Counted from the stretch's first letter, positions 1 to 10,751 are shown. The stretch: 64,000 bases of DNA from Bradyrhizobium nanningense (GCF_004114535.1 NZ_LBJC01000007.1:467533-531532), one strand, 5' to 3'. Made by a program: numbers and translations. The notes: generated by a model not told the origin, from the letters alone.

Positions 1-374
1 CCTATGACTGCGATATATCTCATCGTGGCGGCCGGCCCGGTTTCGTCCATGCCACCGATCGCGAGATCACCGTGCCAGACTTTTCTGGCAACCTCTATTA
101 CAACACGCTGGGCAACTTTTCAGTCCATCCATATGCCGCTTTGCTCTTCATCGATTTTCTGACCGGCGATTTGGTGCACATTCAGGGACGCGTTGAAATT
201 CTTTGGAACGATCCGCGGGTTGCCTCGTACTCTGGTGCCCAGCGGGCCTGGCGCCTATGTATCGAGCATGGATACTTCGCGCAAAGTGCGTCGATTCGAT
301 CTGGGCCTGACGTCGAATTCTCGCCCTTCACGAGCATGACAGGACTTTGGGACAATGGGCAAGCTTCAGGCTAA
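1..374 (+). CDS. PPOX-fold FMN-binding protein, 3' part only
   Basis: The frame is open from the window edge (codons from base 3) to the TGA at 372-374, so the start lies outside. The visible part carries GRPGFVHA, a run ending in GNLYYNTLGNFS, and FIDFLTGDLVHIQGRVEILW, which fit the second half of the split-barrel flavin domain of pyridoxamine-5'-phosphate-oxidase-family proteins. In many relatives a ferredoxin-reductase part follows a motif like FSPNSLMTG. Here FSPFTSMTG is followed within ten residues by the stop, so the protein is either a short form or a truncated copy. Substrate unknown. It lies 55 bp upstream of another flavin-fold gene on the same strand. Confidence 0.7.
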   Translation, partial: YDCDISHRGGRPGFVHATDREITVPDFSGNLYYNTLGNFSVHPYAALLFIDFLTGDLVHIQGRVEILWNDPRVASYSGAQRAWRLCIEHGYFAQSASIRSGPDVEFSPFTSMTGLWDNGQASG

Positions 375-429
375 TCGATCGCCTCGGTCGCGTCATCCAA
401 TCTAAACCACGTCAGAACGGAGAACTGCC

Positions 430-1080
430 TTGTATGTACCTCCCGCGTTCAGAGACGATGACCTTGACAACATCCGGGCAAACATCCGCTCCGCCCGGCT
501 GGCCAACCTCGTCACCGCTACCTCAGATGGGCCACTCGCGACGCCGCTGCCGCTCTTTCTTGATGAGACCGAAGGCGAGCGCGGCGTTCTGTACGGCCAT
601 GTCGCAAGGGCAAACCCACAGTGGAATTCGCCCCCGATCGGCGAAGCCCTCGCAATCTTCATGGGGCCGGAAGCCTATGTGACGCCCTCCTGGTACGCCA
701 CCAAGCAAGAAACCGGCAAGGTAGTACCGACATGGAATTACATCGCCGTCCACGCCTATGGCCCGGTCGAATTCTTTCACGATCCCGGACGCTTGCTTGA
801 GGTTGTCAAGCGCCTTACAAATATGCACGAGGCGCCGCGCGCAAAGCCCTGGACCGTTGACGAAGCTCCTGCCGATTTCGTTGCCGCACAATTGCGCGGG
901 ATCGTTGGGCTGCGCATTCCCGTCACCCGGTTCGAGGGCAAACGCAAGATGAGTCAGAACCGTCCCGAAGCTGACCGCACCCGCGTTTCCGCTGGCCTTA
1001 CAGCGAGCGAGGATCCGCGTGATAGAGAAGTGGGACTGCTCATTCCGGTTCAGAGCAAAGGCGAGAGATCCTCGACCTAG
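430..1080 (+). CDS. paiB: FMN-binding negative transcriptional regulator, PaiB family
   Basis: 216 residues, the usual length of PaiB proteins. The N-terminus MYVPPAFRDDD and the block NPQW, YVTPSWYATK, VPTWNYIAVHAYG are family hallmarks. PaiB has an FMN-binding split barrel and in Bacillus is linked to repression of sporulation and degradative-enzyme genes. The start is TTG at 430: it gives exactly the family N-terminus, a GGAG lies about 8 bases upstream, and the nearby ATG at 434 is out of frame. The tail after GKRKMSQNR diverges, as is common. It is followed at 18 bp by a LysE exporter, so the two are probably co-transcribed. Whether it binds DNA here is not shown by the sequence. Confidence 0.85.
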   Translation: MYVPPAFRDDDLDNIRANIRSARLANLVTATSDGPLATPLPLFLDETEGERGVLYGHVARANPQWNSPPIGEALAIFMGPEAYVTPSWYATKQETGKVVPTWNYIAVHAYGPVEFFHDPGRLLEVVKRLTNMHEAPRAKPWTVDEAPADFVAAQLRGIVGLRIPVTRFEGKRKMSQNRPEADRTRVSAGLTASEDPRDREVGLLIPVQSKGERSST

Positions 1081-1098
1081 CACAGTCACAGGTATACG

Positions 1099-1725
1099 AT
1101 GTTCAGCTTTCAAAGCTCGCTTCTGTTCTTGGCAGCAGCCCTCGTTGTCGCGATCACGCCGGGGCCAGGCATCTTCTACATCGTAGCGCGAACGCTTGCC
1201 GGCGGGCGCTCGGAAGGACTGGCATCTAGCGTGGGCCTCGGTCTCGGCGGGCTCGTTCACGTTCTCGCAGGCGCTATCGGCTTATCTGCGCTTGTGATGG
1301 CAAGCACTGAGGCATTCACCTTCCTGAAGATCGCGGGAGCCCTCTATCTCATCTGGCTCGGCATCAAGACATGGCGCGAAGCCCGCATCGTGGAACCAAC
1401 AGCGGTTCAAACGACAGGGGCGTATCGTGCCTTTCGCGAAGGCATCCTGGTCGAGGCGCTCAACCCGAAGACGGCGGCATTCTTTCTCGCGTTTATCCCG
1501 CAATTCGTAGATCCGACCGCGCACGTCGCCGAGCAGTTTATCGTACTTGGGCTCGTCTCGGTTGCACTGAACACAAGTGTCGACTTGGTCGTGACCTATT
1601 GGGCTGCAAAAGCAAGAGCGGGACTTGCAAAGCGACCATCATTCATTGCCAGGACACGACAAGCGTCGGGCGCCGTCATGTGCGGACTGGGAACAACGTT
1701 ATTATTTGCTCGTCGTGCAACTTGA
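1099..1725 (+). CDS. LysE/RhtB family amino acid exporter
   Basis: 208 residues with about six hydrophobic segments. The N-terminal motif TPGPGIFYIVARTLAGG and the central EALNPKTAAFFLAFIPQFV are diagnostic of the LysE/RhtB superfamily of inner-membrane exporters for amino acids and homoserine lactone. The exact substrate cannot be read from sequence. It lies 18 bp after the PaiB-like gene and before a RidA gene; amino acid export plus enamine deamination is a frequent neighbourhood in rhizobia. The ribosome site before ATG 1099 is weak (AGGT). Confidence 0.88.
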   Translation: MFSFQSSLLFLAAALVVAITPGPGIFYIVARTLAGGRSEGLASSVGLGLGGLVHVLAGAIGLSALVMASTEAFTFLKIAGALYLIWLGIKTWREARIVEPTAVQTTGAYRAFREGILVEALNPKTAAFFLAFIPQFVDPTAHVAEQFIVLGLVSVALNTSVDLVVTYWAAKARAGLAKRPSFIARTRQASGAVMCGLGTTLLFARRAT

Positions 1726-1874
1726 AGGCACAGTCAACAGGAAGCTAGTCGCCCTCGTTGGCGCTCAGACCGATGGGCTCCCCATCGATGCGTCATGAAC
1801 TTCCGCTTCGCGACCGTACTGAGCCATTTTCAACGGGCTCTCGCTTGCGACGGACGAACAAGGAGAAGGCAACA

Positions 1875-2255
1875 ATGAGCAGGGGAGCAATCAATGCTCC
1901 AGGCGCCGCAGCAGTCGGACCCTACTCCCATGGGGTGCTGATAAACGGCTTCGTCTATCTTTCCGGTCAGACTCCAATCGATGGCGCTACTGGCCGATTG
2001 GTCGACGGTGACATAGAGGCCCAGGTGCATCAGTGCTTCCGCAACCTAGGAGCGGCGCTGGAAGCGGCAAGTCTTTCCTTCGACAATGTCGTCAAATGCA
2101 ATGTCTTCTTGACGGACATGCAAGACTTTGCCGCCATGAACTCGGTCTACGCCAAGCACTTCTCGAAGCCCTATCCGGCACGCACAACGATAGGCGTCGC
2201 CTCGCTGCCACTGGGAGCGAAGGTTGAGATCGAGATGATTGCAGCCTTGCCCTGA
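1875..2255 (+). CDS. ridA: RidA family reactive intermediate deaminase
   Basis: 126 residues, the standard RidA/YjgF length. Family features seen are APGAAAVGPYSHGV near the N-terminus, YLSGQTPID, NVVKCNVFLTD, and the C-terminal segment PARTTIGVASLPLGAKVEIE whose Arg binds the substrate carboxylate. RidA proteins hydrolyse enamine/imine intermediates made by PLP enzymes. The frame is open further 5', but ATG 1875 is chosen because AAGGAGAAGG lies just upstream and the protein then starts at the usual point. Preceded by 149 bp without a gene after the exporter. Confidence 0.93.
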   Translation: MSRGAINAPGAAAVGPYSHGVLINGFVYLSGQTPIDGATGRLVDGDIEAQVHQCFRNLGAALEAASLSFDNVVKCNVFLTDMQDFAAMNSVYAKHFSKPYPARTTIGVASLPLGAKVEIEMIAALP

Positions 2256-2315
2256 GTTATTGTCCGTGCCGCACGCCAAGAGCCAATTTCAAAGCGCCCC
2301 GGCACCTTGGGTGGG

Positions 2316-3539
2316 TTAGCCTCGTGTGGGCCCGTCGCGAGATTCTGCTCTCCGTGCGGAAGTGAAAGTTCCGACTCCGGATTCGATCATGAACGCGAGT
2401 GCGAGGGCGCAAACGGCGATGAGGAACAACAGACGATAGCTCCCTCCGCTGTTCTGAAAGACAAAAGACAACCCGAATGCCGCCAGCGCTTGCATGACAG
2501 CAAAGCTGGTGGTCGCCACGCTCCAAGCGACTTTCTGGGAGCCATGATCGTGCGGCACCAGTTCGTGAACACGTCCAAGCACCAAGATCACGATACCCGG
2601 CGTGAATGCTCCCATGACCAGGCTCGAGAACGCGAGAGAAACTGTTCCCAGATACAGCGCTGGTAATCCGACCGCAAAGGCCTGGAGAGCGTAGGCGATG
2701 AGCAACGCGCTGCGTGGCCCGATCCGGTCGGCCAGTTGGCCAGTCAGCAAAGGTCCGACGATCGCACCGGCACCGAAGAGGACCCAATAGTGTGCACCAG
2801 CCTGCACACCCTGCCCAAGGCCGCGCGCCACGAAGTCGACTAGAAACAGCATGTGGGGAACGAGCCCCACTGCGTTAAGGCCGTACTCGATATAGAGAAT
2901 CCATAGGGGAAGTGCTCTTCGGGGGGCGCGGGTGCGGATTGGAAGCGTTGGTGGCGGCGCCGTGGGCCATCCGCGCCATGCCACCACGGTCAACACGAGT
3001 GCTAGAACTCCGAGGCCCATCCACGCTTGCTTTAAACCACGATCGAGCAGCAGCGGCACGAGAGTGCCAGACGCGGCAATGCCCACGCCGGTGAAGATGA
3101 TGCCGCCGGCAAGGCCACGCCGCGAGGGCGCCACGTGTGAAAGAACGGTCGGCGCCGCCAGGACCATAAGGACACCGCCCGCAAAACCCGAAGCAAGGCG
3201 CCAGGTAAAAAACCAGGCGAACGAGACCGGGAACGCGCAGGCGATGAAAGCGGCCGACGCGAGCAGCATCATCATACGTATCAAAGAAGCCGCCGAACTG
3301 AACTTGAGCATGGGATGCGCCACCAAGGCACCGGCCAGATAGCCGGCAAGGTTCGCTGCCCCGATGTAGGCAGCGGCAGAGGCGCCGAACCAATGCGCTC
3401 CGACTACGGCAGGGAGCAGTGGCGTGTAAGCGAAACGTGCGAGCCCTATTCCAACCAGCGTTGCGCATAGGCCGGCTGAAACTGCGGGCCACATCCGCGA
3501 CGCTGGTGCCCATATTGACACAGTGTCCTGGCGGTCCAT
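2316..3539 (-). CDS. MFS transporter, YbfB/YjiJ type
   Basis: About 407 residues with 12 predicted membrane spans. The N-terminal span with GLARFAYTPLLPAVV and the following AAYIGAANLAGYLAGAL are typical of the YbfB/YjiJ group of major facilitator carriers, generally taken as exporters of unknown substrate. An upstream in-frame ATG at 3560 would add seven residues; ATG 3539 (MDRQDT) is as likely. Divergent from a LysR gene across 110-130 bp containing a 17-bp palindrome, so that LysR probably controls it. Confidence 0.85.
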   Translation of the reverse strand: MDRQDTVSIWAPASRMWPAVSAGLCATLVGIGLARFAYTPLLPAVVGAHWFGASAAAYIGAANLAGYLAGALVAHPMLKFSSAASLIRMMMLLASAAFIACAFPVSFAWFFTWRLASGFAGGVLMVLAAPTVLSHVAPSRRGLAGGIIFTGVGIAASGTLVPLLLDRGLKQAWMGLGVLALVLTVVAWRGWPTAPPPTLPIRTRAPRRALPLWILYIEYGLNAVGLVPHMLFLVDFVARGLGQGVQAGAHYWVLFGAGAIVGPLLTGQLADRIGPRSALLIAYALQAFAVGLPALYLGTVSLAFSSLVMGAFTPGIVILVLGRVHELVPHDHGSQKVAWSVATTSFAVMQALAAFGLSFVFQNSGGSYRLLFLIAVCALALAFMIESGVGTFTSARRAESRDGPTRG

Positions 3540-3614
3540 CGGAATGACGCGTCCTCTCAAAAACCCAGTTGCCGCAAAATACTCCTTCTCCGGAATTACA
3601 AAAAATGATTACAT

Positions 3615-3631
3615 GAGATAGTAGCTATCTC
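3615..3631. promoter_or_regulatory. Palindrome between MFS gene and LysR gene
   Basis: GAGATAG-TAG-CTATCTC, a perfect 7-bp inverted repeat with a 3-bp spacer, lies 40 bp upstream of the LysR start and 76 bp upstream of the MFS start. Its position in a divergent promoter fits a LysR binding site. The role is inferred from position only. Confidence 0.45.
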
Positions 3632-3671
3632 GTCTAGAGATATATTCCTGTCGTCGTATAGAAGGTTTCGC

Positions 3672-4556
3672 ATGGATATTTCCGACCTCAAGGTGCTCGA
3701 GGCCGTATCGCGGCTCGGAAGCATGAGCCGCGCGGCGTCCGAACTGCACACGGTCCAGTCGAACGTGACCGCCCGCATCCGCGTGCTGGAAGAAGAAATC
3801 GGCGTACCCCTGTTGCAACGCCACGCCCGCGGGGCCACACCAACCCCCGCCGGCCGCAGGATACTTCCCTACGTGGCCCGCATTGCAAAGCTTGTTGCAG
3901 ACGCACAATCCGCCGCCCGAGATGACGGGGAGCCGAGCGGATCGCTGATGATCGGGAGCCTGGAGACGACGACGGCCCTGCGACTTTCTCCCGTGCTGGT
4001 GGAGTTTGCGAAGGCGTATCCTGAAGTTCGGCTGGCGATCACGACGGGTACAACGGGAAGATTGTTGAGTGACGTGCTCGAGTATCGTCTCGACGGAGCG
4101 TTCGTCGCTGGCCCGGTTAGCCATCCCGATTTGCAGCATGAGACGTTCTTTCGAGAAGAACTTGTACTGGTGACGGCGGTTTCCATCCGCTCGCCCAAGC
4201 AACTGACTGCAATCAATGATCTGAAGACGATCGTCTTTCAGATCGGCTGTTCCTACCGTCAGAAGCTCGAGTCCATTTTGGCCGAAATGGGCATTGCGGT
4301 GGCCCAGCCACTCGAGTTCGGATCTCTCGATGCGATCATCACTTGTGTTGCCGCTGGCCTTGGCGTCACTCTGCTGCCAAGGGGCGTCATTGCTCCTGCC
4401 CTTAAGGACGGCAAAATCGCCGTGCATAAGCTGCCCCCTTCGCGGGCAATGGTAGAAACGGTATTCGTCCGTCGAGATGACGCCTACGTGTCGAGCGCCA
4501 TGAAGGCGCTATTCGATCTGCTCAGATCAAAGTCGGTATCAAGGCGCGCCGCCTAA
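3672..4556 (+). CDS. LysR family transcriptional regulator (paralogue 1)
   Basis: 294 residues. The N-terminal winged HTH contains [20 protein letters not shown], followed by an effector-binding domain with PSGSLMIGSLETT and the FQIGCSYRQ cofactor-pocket segment. It is closely similar along its whole length to the LysR at 7300-8262 (shared HTVQSNVT, GSxETTxALRL, LDGAFVxxPV, GCSYRQ), so the two arose by duplication. It is divergent from the YbfB-type MFS gene, its likely target, and probably also controls itself. Confidence 0.93.
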   Translation: MDISDLKVLEAVSRLGSMSRAASELHTVQSNVTARIRVLEEEIGVPLLQRHARGATPTPAGRRILPYVARIAKLVADAQSAARDDGEPSGSLMIGSLETTTALRLSPVLVEFAKAYPEVRLAITTGTTGRLLSDVLEYRLDGAFVAGPVSHPDLQHETFFREELVLVTAVSIRSPKQLTAINDLKTIVFQIGCSYRQKLESILAEMGIAVAQPLEFGSLDAIITCVAAGLGVTLLPRGVIAPALKDGKIAVHKLPPSRAMVETVFVRRDDAYVSSAMKALFDLLRSKSVSRRAA

Positions 4557-4570
4557 AATTGCCTCTGCCG

Positions 4571-4601
4571 AAAGAAAACCCCGCTGCTATGCGCAGCGGG
4601 G
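4571..4601 (-). terminator. Rho-independent terminator of the 4734-6089 MFS gene
   Basis: A 9-bp perfect stem (CCCCGCTGC at 4579-4587, GCAGCGGGG at 4593-4601, 5-base loop) is followed, on the minus strand, by TTTTCTTT. It lies about 130 bp beyond the stop of the minus-strand MFS gene and just beyond the convergent LysR stop. The T-tract orientation makes it a minus-strand terminator. Confidence 0.8.
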
Positions 4602-4733
4602 AATGCGTCGCAGCATGCATGGCGACAAGTCTAGGGAGAGACGCATCTCTACCACATCAAGCCGAGATCGAGACGAGTATCTGTGCAAAGGGTATTGCAC
4701 GAATGCCGGCGTCAGAGGCGCTAACCTCGTTTT

Positions 4734-6089
4734 TCATGCGAGATTTCGCTCCGCTGCAGGCGCTGATTCCAGTTCGAGCGGCATCACGGCTGCCGCAGTT
4801 TTTGGTAGGCACAAGATGTTAACGGCCGCAGTCAAGACGGATATCCCAATCGGGTAGACCAGGCCAGAATAGATGTTACCCGTGTAGCTCACGAGAGAGA
4901 GGCTGATCAACGGAACGAAGCCTCCGAATATGCCCGTCCCGATGTGATAGGGAAGCGAGAGCGAAGTATACCGCAGACGCGCCGGAAAAAGCTCGACGAG
5001 GAAAGCGGCATTCGGCCCATAGACCAGGGCGACGAAGATGAGCTGTGCCAGGATGAGGGCTGTGACAGCAACATAGTTTTGAACTGCTGTCGCCGCGGCC
5101 ATTCCCATGTAGATCGGCACATAGAGAGCAGCAGCGAGCAGGAGTCCCGTTACGATCAACGGGCGACGCCCGATGCGATCAGAAAGAGCGCCACTCACCA
5201 CGATCAATGGCGTCCCGATAGCCAGCGCCACAGCGACGCAAATGTTGGCCGTGAGAAAGTCCACCTTCAGAATGCTCTGCAAAAAGTACAGCGCGTAGAA
5301 CTGCCCGGTGTACCATACGCAACCAAGCCCGGCCGTTGCGCCAAAGAGGGCGTACAGGGCGTATCGAAGCCCCTGCCCGCTGCCGAAGCTTTCGCGCACG
5401 GGCGCACGGGAGACTTTCCCGGCTTGACGCATCTGCTCGAAAACGGGTGACTCGCTGAGCTTCAAGCGAAGATAGATCGAAAGGATGACGAGAACGGCCG
5501 ACAAGAGGAACGGAATGCGCCATCCCCACGCGCGAAATGCCTCTTCGCCGAGGGACAAGCGACACGCGAGCACGACGAGGATGGCTACAAAGAAGCCGAC
5601 GGTCGCGGTGGTTTGTATGAAACTCGTGAAGAAGCCGCGACGGTTCTCCGGAGCATGTTCCGCCACATAAACGGCTGCGCCGCCGTACTCTCCGCCGATG
5701 GCCAACCCTTGGACCAGGCGCAGCAGCACAAGGGCGACGGGAGCTGCGAATCCGATGCTTGAGTATGTCGGCAGGAATCCGACCAAGGTGGTCGAAATGC
5801 CCATCAGGACCAGGGTGAGCAGGAACGTGTGTTTCCGTCCTAGCCGGTCGCCGAGACTGCCAAAGACGATAGCGCCGAAGGGACGAATAACGAATCCCGT
5901 AGCAAAGGTCGCGACGCTGATCAGGACCGCCGCGGTCGGATCATTGGCCGGGTAGAAGAGTGTCGAAAAAAAGACGGCGAGGCTGCCGTACAGATAGAAG
6001 TCGTACCACTCGATAATCGTACCTGCACTTGAGGCAAGTACGACAGTCCATATTCCTGGAGCCTGGGCGTCCAATCTCGGTTCGTTCAT
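4734..6089 (-). CDS. MFS metabolite:H+ symporter (ShiA/KgtP/ProP type)
   Basis: About 451 residues with 12 membrane spans. The motifs GTIIEWYDFYLYGSLA in span 1, RPFGAIVFGSLGDRLGRK in the 2-3 loop and RLVQGLAIGGEYGGAAVYVAE are the signature of the metabolite:proton symporter family importing shikimate, 2-oxoglutarate, proline/betaine or dicarboxylates. The substrate is not determinable. ATG 6089 is preferred because AAAGAGAG lies about 7 bases upstream; ATG 6095 overlaps that site. The next gene upstream is a nitronate-monooxygenase-like enzyme 106 bp away on the same strand, possibly one transcription unit. Confidence 0.9.
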   Translation of the reverse strand: MNEPRLDAQAPGIWTVVLASSAGTIIEWYDFYLYGSLAVFFSTLFYPANDPTAAVLISVATFATGFVIRPFGAIVFGSLGDRLGRKHTFLLTLVLMGISTTLVGFLPTYSSIGFAAPVALVLLRLVQGLAIGGEYGGAAVYVAEHAPENRRGFFTSFIQTTATVGFFVAILVVLACRLSLGEEAFRAWGWRIPFLLSAVLVILSIYLRLKLSESPVFEQMRQAGKVSRAPVRESFGSGQGLRYALYALFGATAGLGCVWYTGQFYALYFLQSILKVDFLTANICVAVALAIGTPLIVVSGALSDRIGRRPLIVTGLLLAAALYVPIYMGMAAATAVQNYVAVTALILAQLIFVALVYGPNAAFLVELFPARLRYTSLSLPYHIGTGIFGGFVPLISLSLVSYTGNIYSGLVYPIGISVLTAAVNILCLPKTAAAVMPLELESAPAAERNLA

Positions 6090-6195
6090 CAACATCTCTC
6101 TTTCGCTCTTGAGGGCACGCGTTCTCCCAAGCGCGTGCGCCATGGCGCACGCGCTGGATTTCGCCCGGCAATATGTAAAAGGTGCGGGAAGCCGC

Positions 6196-7185
6196 TCAGG
6201 CTGCGATCGAACTCCGCGTAGCAGCGTACCGCGAAAGACAGGCGCTCGCTTCGACCGAAATGCGCTTCACGAGTTCGCCGGCAGTTGGGATGTCGTTAAT
6301 GAGGCCGATGCCCTCTCCGACAGTGACGTTGGCCGTGTCGTAGTCGCCCGATGTCCAGGCTTGCTCCACCCGCTGCAACTCGGCTTCCTGAAGGGTGCGC
6401 AGCTCATCTTCACGACCATGCCACTGTTCGATGAAGCCATTTTTCATCAGACGGCCGGTATATTCGGAGGGCCAGGCCTTCTTGCGGACGACATCGTAGA
6501 CACGGGTGCGGATTGTTTCATCGCCCGTGGCGGTGACGACCTTTTCCTTGGCATTACGGTGGATGACGGATTCCTGTGTAGCCCAGAAACGCGTTCCCAT
6601 CAGCACGCCGTCAGCGCCGAGCATGAGCGCCGCGGCGAGGCCGCGGCCGTCCGCAATGCCGCCGGCGGCAAGCAAGAGAACCCGGGGCGCTCGCTGTGCG
6701 ATCAGATCGGCAGCCGCAGGAACGAACGGCATCGTGGAGCGCGCCGTCAGCCCGTGACCGCCCGCCTCGGTGCCTTGCGCGACTATGACATCAGCACCAA
6801 CGTCGATTGCGCGCTTTACATGCTCAAGGGTCTGCACTTGGCAGATCAGTGGAATGCCGGCCTGCTTTACCTTTGGCGCGAAGGGGGCAGGATCCGAGAA
6901 CGACAGCATGATTGCTCTGCTATGCCGCTGCAGGGCAAGATCAAGCAGACCCGGATCGTTCGCCAGCGCCCAAGTTATGAACCCACATCCTACGTCGGGG
7001 CGGGTGACCTTGGCCGATTGCTCTTGGAACCAAGCCCGATTTGCGTAGCCCCCGCCGAGCAGACCAAGAGCGCCAGCGGCGGACACAGCTGACGCGAGTT
7101 CGCCGCCAGATGCCGGATCCATCGGCGCAAGCACAATCGGATGCTCAAGTCCAAAAAGTTCAGTCAGTCTCGTCTTGATAGACAT
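6196..7185 (-). CDS. FMN-dependent nitronate monooxygenase-like oxidoreductase
   Basis: 329 residues. TIM-barrel flavoprotein of the 2-nitropropane dioxygenase/nitronate monooxygenase family: PIVLAPMDPASGGELASAVS at the start, AQGTEAGGHG (catalytic-site His), and AAGGIADGRG followed by LGADGVLMGTRF, which binds the FMN phosphate. The same fold also covers enoyl-ACP reductase FabK, so the substrate is uncertain. ATG 7185 is chosen because GAGGGGAGGAAAAAAG stands directly upstream. Divergent from the second LysR paralogue across 114 bp. Confidence 0.88.
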   Translation of the reverse strand: MSIKTRLTELFGLEHPIVLAPMDPASGGELASAVSAAGALGLLGGGYANRAWFQEQSAKVTRPDVGCGFITWALANDPGLLDLALQRHSRAIMLSFSDPAPFAPKVKQAGIPLICQVQTLEHVKRAIDVGADVIVAQGTEAGGHGLTARSTMPFVPAAADLIAQRAPRVLLLAAGGIADGRGLAAALMLGADGVLMGTRFWATQESVIHRNAKEKVVTATGDETIRTRVYDVVRKKAWPSEYTGRLMKNGFIEQWHGREDELRTLQEAELQRVEQAWTSGDYDTANVTVGEGIGLINDIPTAGELVKRISVEASACLSRYAATRSSIAA

Positions 7186-7252
7186 CTTTTTTCCTCCCCT
7201 CAGGCAATCCGCCTTTCGACGCGGGAAGGCTAGATTGGCTATTGACAACGGA

Positions 7253-7285
7253 AAAGTGATTATTTTTGATCTATATGATCACTTT
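7253..7285. promoter_or_regulatory. Inverted repeat in divergent promoter upstream of LysR paralogue 2
   Basis: AAAGTGAT (7253-7260) and its exact complement ATCACTTT (7278-7285) are separated by 17 AT-rich bases, just upstream of the LysR start and 68 bp from the flavoprotein start. A two-half-site dyad of this size is a plausible LysR regulator site. Inference from position only. Confidence 0.45.
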
Positions 7286-7299
7286 GGGAGATGACCTCA

Positions 7300-8262
7300 A
7301 TGGACAGCAACGACCTCAACTTCTTTGCCGCCGTGGCTATAGCGGGCGGAATCGGCCGGGCGGCCAACGATCTCCACACAGTGCAATCCAACGTCACGCA
7401 GCGAATTCGAGCGCTGGAGGACCAACTCGGTGTCCAGCTCTTTCATCGGTCCAAGAAAGGGGTGACGCTCACCTCGATGGGAAGCAGGCTGCTTCCCTAC
7501 GCCAAGCGGATCGGCGAGCTGCTGGCGGAAGCCCAACGCGCCGTAAAGGACGAGGCGTCTCCCAGCGGCGAGTTACGGATCGGTTCGATGGAAACGACAG
7601 CGGCCTTGCGCCTGCCGCCCTTGCTGACGCATTACGCAATCGCCTATCCGGACGTGGACGTTCAGATCGAAACAGGACCAACGGCAAGTCTGGTCGATGC
7701 CGTACTGTCGCGGAAGCTCGATGGCGCGTTCGTCTCGGCGCCGGTGACGCACAGCGAACTGACTTCCAAGCCGATTGTGGAGGAGGAGCTGGTCCTGATC
7801 ACGCCGCCGATGGTCACCTCCCCCGAGCACATCAACAAGTTTCTGGCAACCGGAAGCGGCCGAAAGGTGATCGTTTTCCGTGCAGGTTGCTCCTATCGAC
7901 AGCGTTTGTCGGAATATCTTGCGCACGGCGGTTTCGTCGATCTGCGCTGGATGGAAATGGGAACGCTCGATGGGATCATCGGATGTGTCGCTGCTTCGGT
8001 CGGGCTTTCGCTGATCCCACAGGTGGTTGCCGAACCGGCTGCGCGCCAGGGCTTGATTCGAATTCATCCGCTGCCGAATGGAACGGGCAGAGCCACCACA
8101 CTGTTCGTCCATCGCAAAGATGCATTCGTTTCGTCCGCGTTGCGAGCATTGATCGAATGCGCCGGGTCAATTTCATCGGCAAACATGTCCGTAACCGCCG
8201 CGGTGGTTAATGCCGCTAGTCGGCCTCAAAAGATGACCTCGCCGCTTTCGCGGCGGTCGTGA
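7300..8262 (+). CDS. LysR family transcriptional regulator (paralogue 2)
   Basis: 320 residues from ATG 7300 (GGGAG 9 bases upstream; ATG 7291 abuts that site). HTH segment [20 protein letters not shown], substrate-binding domain with [18 protein letters not shown] and [11 protein letters not shown]. Paralogue of the regulator at 3672-4556. It is divergent from the nitronate-monooxygenase-like gene and MFS symporter, which are its probable targets. Its 3' end overlaps the convergent LysR gene on the other strand by 47 bp, which suggests its C-terminal tail was extended or the pair was brought together by rearrangement. Confidence 0.92.
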   Translation: MDSNDLNFFAAVAIAGGIGRAANDLHTVQSNVTQRIRALEDQLGVQLFHRSKKGVTLTSMGSRLLPYAKRIGELLAEAQRAVKDEASPSGELRIGSMETTAALRLPPLLTHYAIAYPDVDVQIETGPTASLVDAVLSRKLDGAFVSAPVTHSELTSKPIVEEELVLITPPMVTSPEHINKFLATGSGRKVIVFRAGCSYRQRLSEYLAHGGFVDLRWMEMGTLDGIIGCVAASVGLSLIPQVVAEPAARQGLIRIHPLPNGTGRATTLFVHRKDAFVSSALRALIECAGSISSANMSVTAAVVNAASRPQKMTSPLSRRS

Positions 8263-9103
8263 TGAATCGATGGACCTCCTGTACTCGACGCGTCTCATGC
8301 GTGTCGGGATGCGAGGTCAGCCAGTAGTTCCGAACAAAACGTATGTCAGGCAGTAGGCGCTTCAGCTCAGGATAGCGGAGGGCAGCGTAGTCATGCAGAA
8401 TTCCGATACCATGCCCGCCCCGGACCGCCTCCATTTGAGCGATGACGCTCCCGCATTCGTAGCGCCGGGACATGAGCCGGCCTAAGACCGACGCATAGTC
8501 TAGGGCCCGGCTGTAAACGAAATCCTCGACATGCGTGACAAATAGACGGCCGGCGAGATCGGCCTGATCGTCTATAGGTCCCTCGCGCGCCAGATAACTC
8601 GCTGCCGCGTAAACACTGAGAGTGTAGTTGGTTAGCTTTGACAAGACCAATCGGCCCTGCTTCGGCCGATCCAGCGTAATCGCGATATCGGCCTCGCGGC
8701 GCGACAGCGAGAAAGTTCGTGGCAGTGGCACGAGTTGAATAACAAGGCCAGGATGTCTTGCCGCCAGCGACCCAAGTCGGTCAGCCAGGAAGTAATTGCC
8801 CAGGCCGTCTGGTGCCCCGACGCGTACAGTGCCGGTGATCGCCTCGGTCGGCCCTCCAATGCTTGAGCCAACTTTCAGAAATTCGCTTTCTGCACGCTCC
8901 GCGGCCGCGACCAATGCCTCGCCTGCCGCCGTAAGCGTACACCCTGAAGTGTGCCGTTCGAGCAGCTTGGCGTCGAGGCTGCGCTCTAATGCTGTGAGCT
9001 GGCGAGCCACCGTGGCATGATTCAGGCGCAGATGTTTCGAGGCCTTCAGAATCTGCCCCGCGCGCGCGACCTCAAGGAATATGCGAACCCGCTCCCAATC
9101 CAT
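8216..9103 (-). CDS. LysR family transcriptional regulator, likely regulator of mmsA
   Basis: 295 residues. The N-terminus [20 protein letters not shown] with [14 protein letters not shown] is a LysR HTH of the group that begins DWxxxRxFLxVA, common in alphaproteobacteria next to metabolic genes. The effector domain contains [20 protein letters not shown]. It is transcribed divergently from mmsA with 105 bp between the starts, so control of mmsA is the simplest reading. The 3' end overlaps the neighbouring LysR gene by 47 bp. Confidence 0.92.
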   Translation of the reverse strand: MDWERVRIFLEVARAGQILKASKHLRLNHATVARQLTALERSLDAKLLERHTSGCTLTAAGEALVAAAERAESEFLKVGSSIGGPTEAITGTVRVGAPDGLGNYFLADRLGSLAARHPGLVIQLVPLPRTFSLSRREADIAITLDRPKQGRLVLSKLTNYTLSVYAAASYLAREGPIDDQADLAGRLFVTHVEDFVYSRALDYASVLGRLMSRRYECGSVIAQMEAVRGGHGIGILHDYAALRYPELKRLLPDIRFVRNYWLTSHPDTHETRRVQEVHRFITTAAKAARSSFEAD

Positions 9104-9148
9104 CGACTACACTTTCTGCACAACGGAGCCGCGAAATCGGGCGTTGAT

Positions 9149-9164
9149 GCGCAATTTTATGCGC
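9149..9164. promoter_or_regulatory. Small dyad in LysR-mmsA intergenic region
   Basis: GCGCA-ATTTTA-TGCGC, a 5-bp inverted repeat with an AT-rich centre, lies 45 bp upstream of both the divergent LysR start and the mmsA start. The geometry resembles T-N11-A LysR boxes. Only the repeat itself is seen; its role is inferred. Confidence 0.3.
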
Positions 9165-9208
9165 TTCATATCGGGTGGATCAAGCTTCGTTTGGAGGAGA
9201 GAAGCCCT

Positions 9209-10708
<1,500 letters not shown>

Positions 10709-10716
10709 TGCGCGTC

Positions 10717-10751
10717 TGCAGAGGGTCGTGGTCGCTCAACGACCCTCTGCA
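10717..10751. terminator. Hairpin between mmsA and convergent nitrilase gene
   Basis: A 13-bp perfect stem (10717-10729 with 10739-10751, core GCAGAGGGTCGT) with a 9-base loop begins 9 bp after the mmsA stop. No T-tract follows on either strand, so it may work as a bidirectional or factor-assisted terminator or as an mRNA-stabilising end. Confidence 0.6.

Noticed and set aside
523..1260. A 245-codon minus-strand frame
   Set aside because: Covers the PaiB and LysE genes in antisense and matches nothing known.
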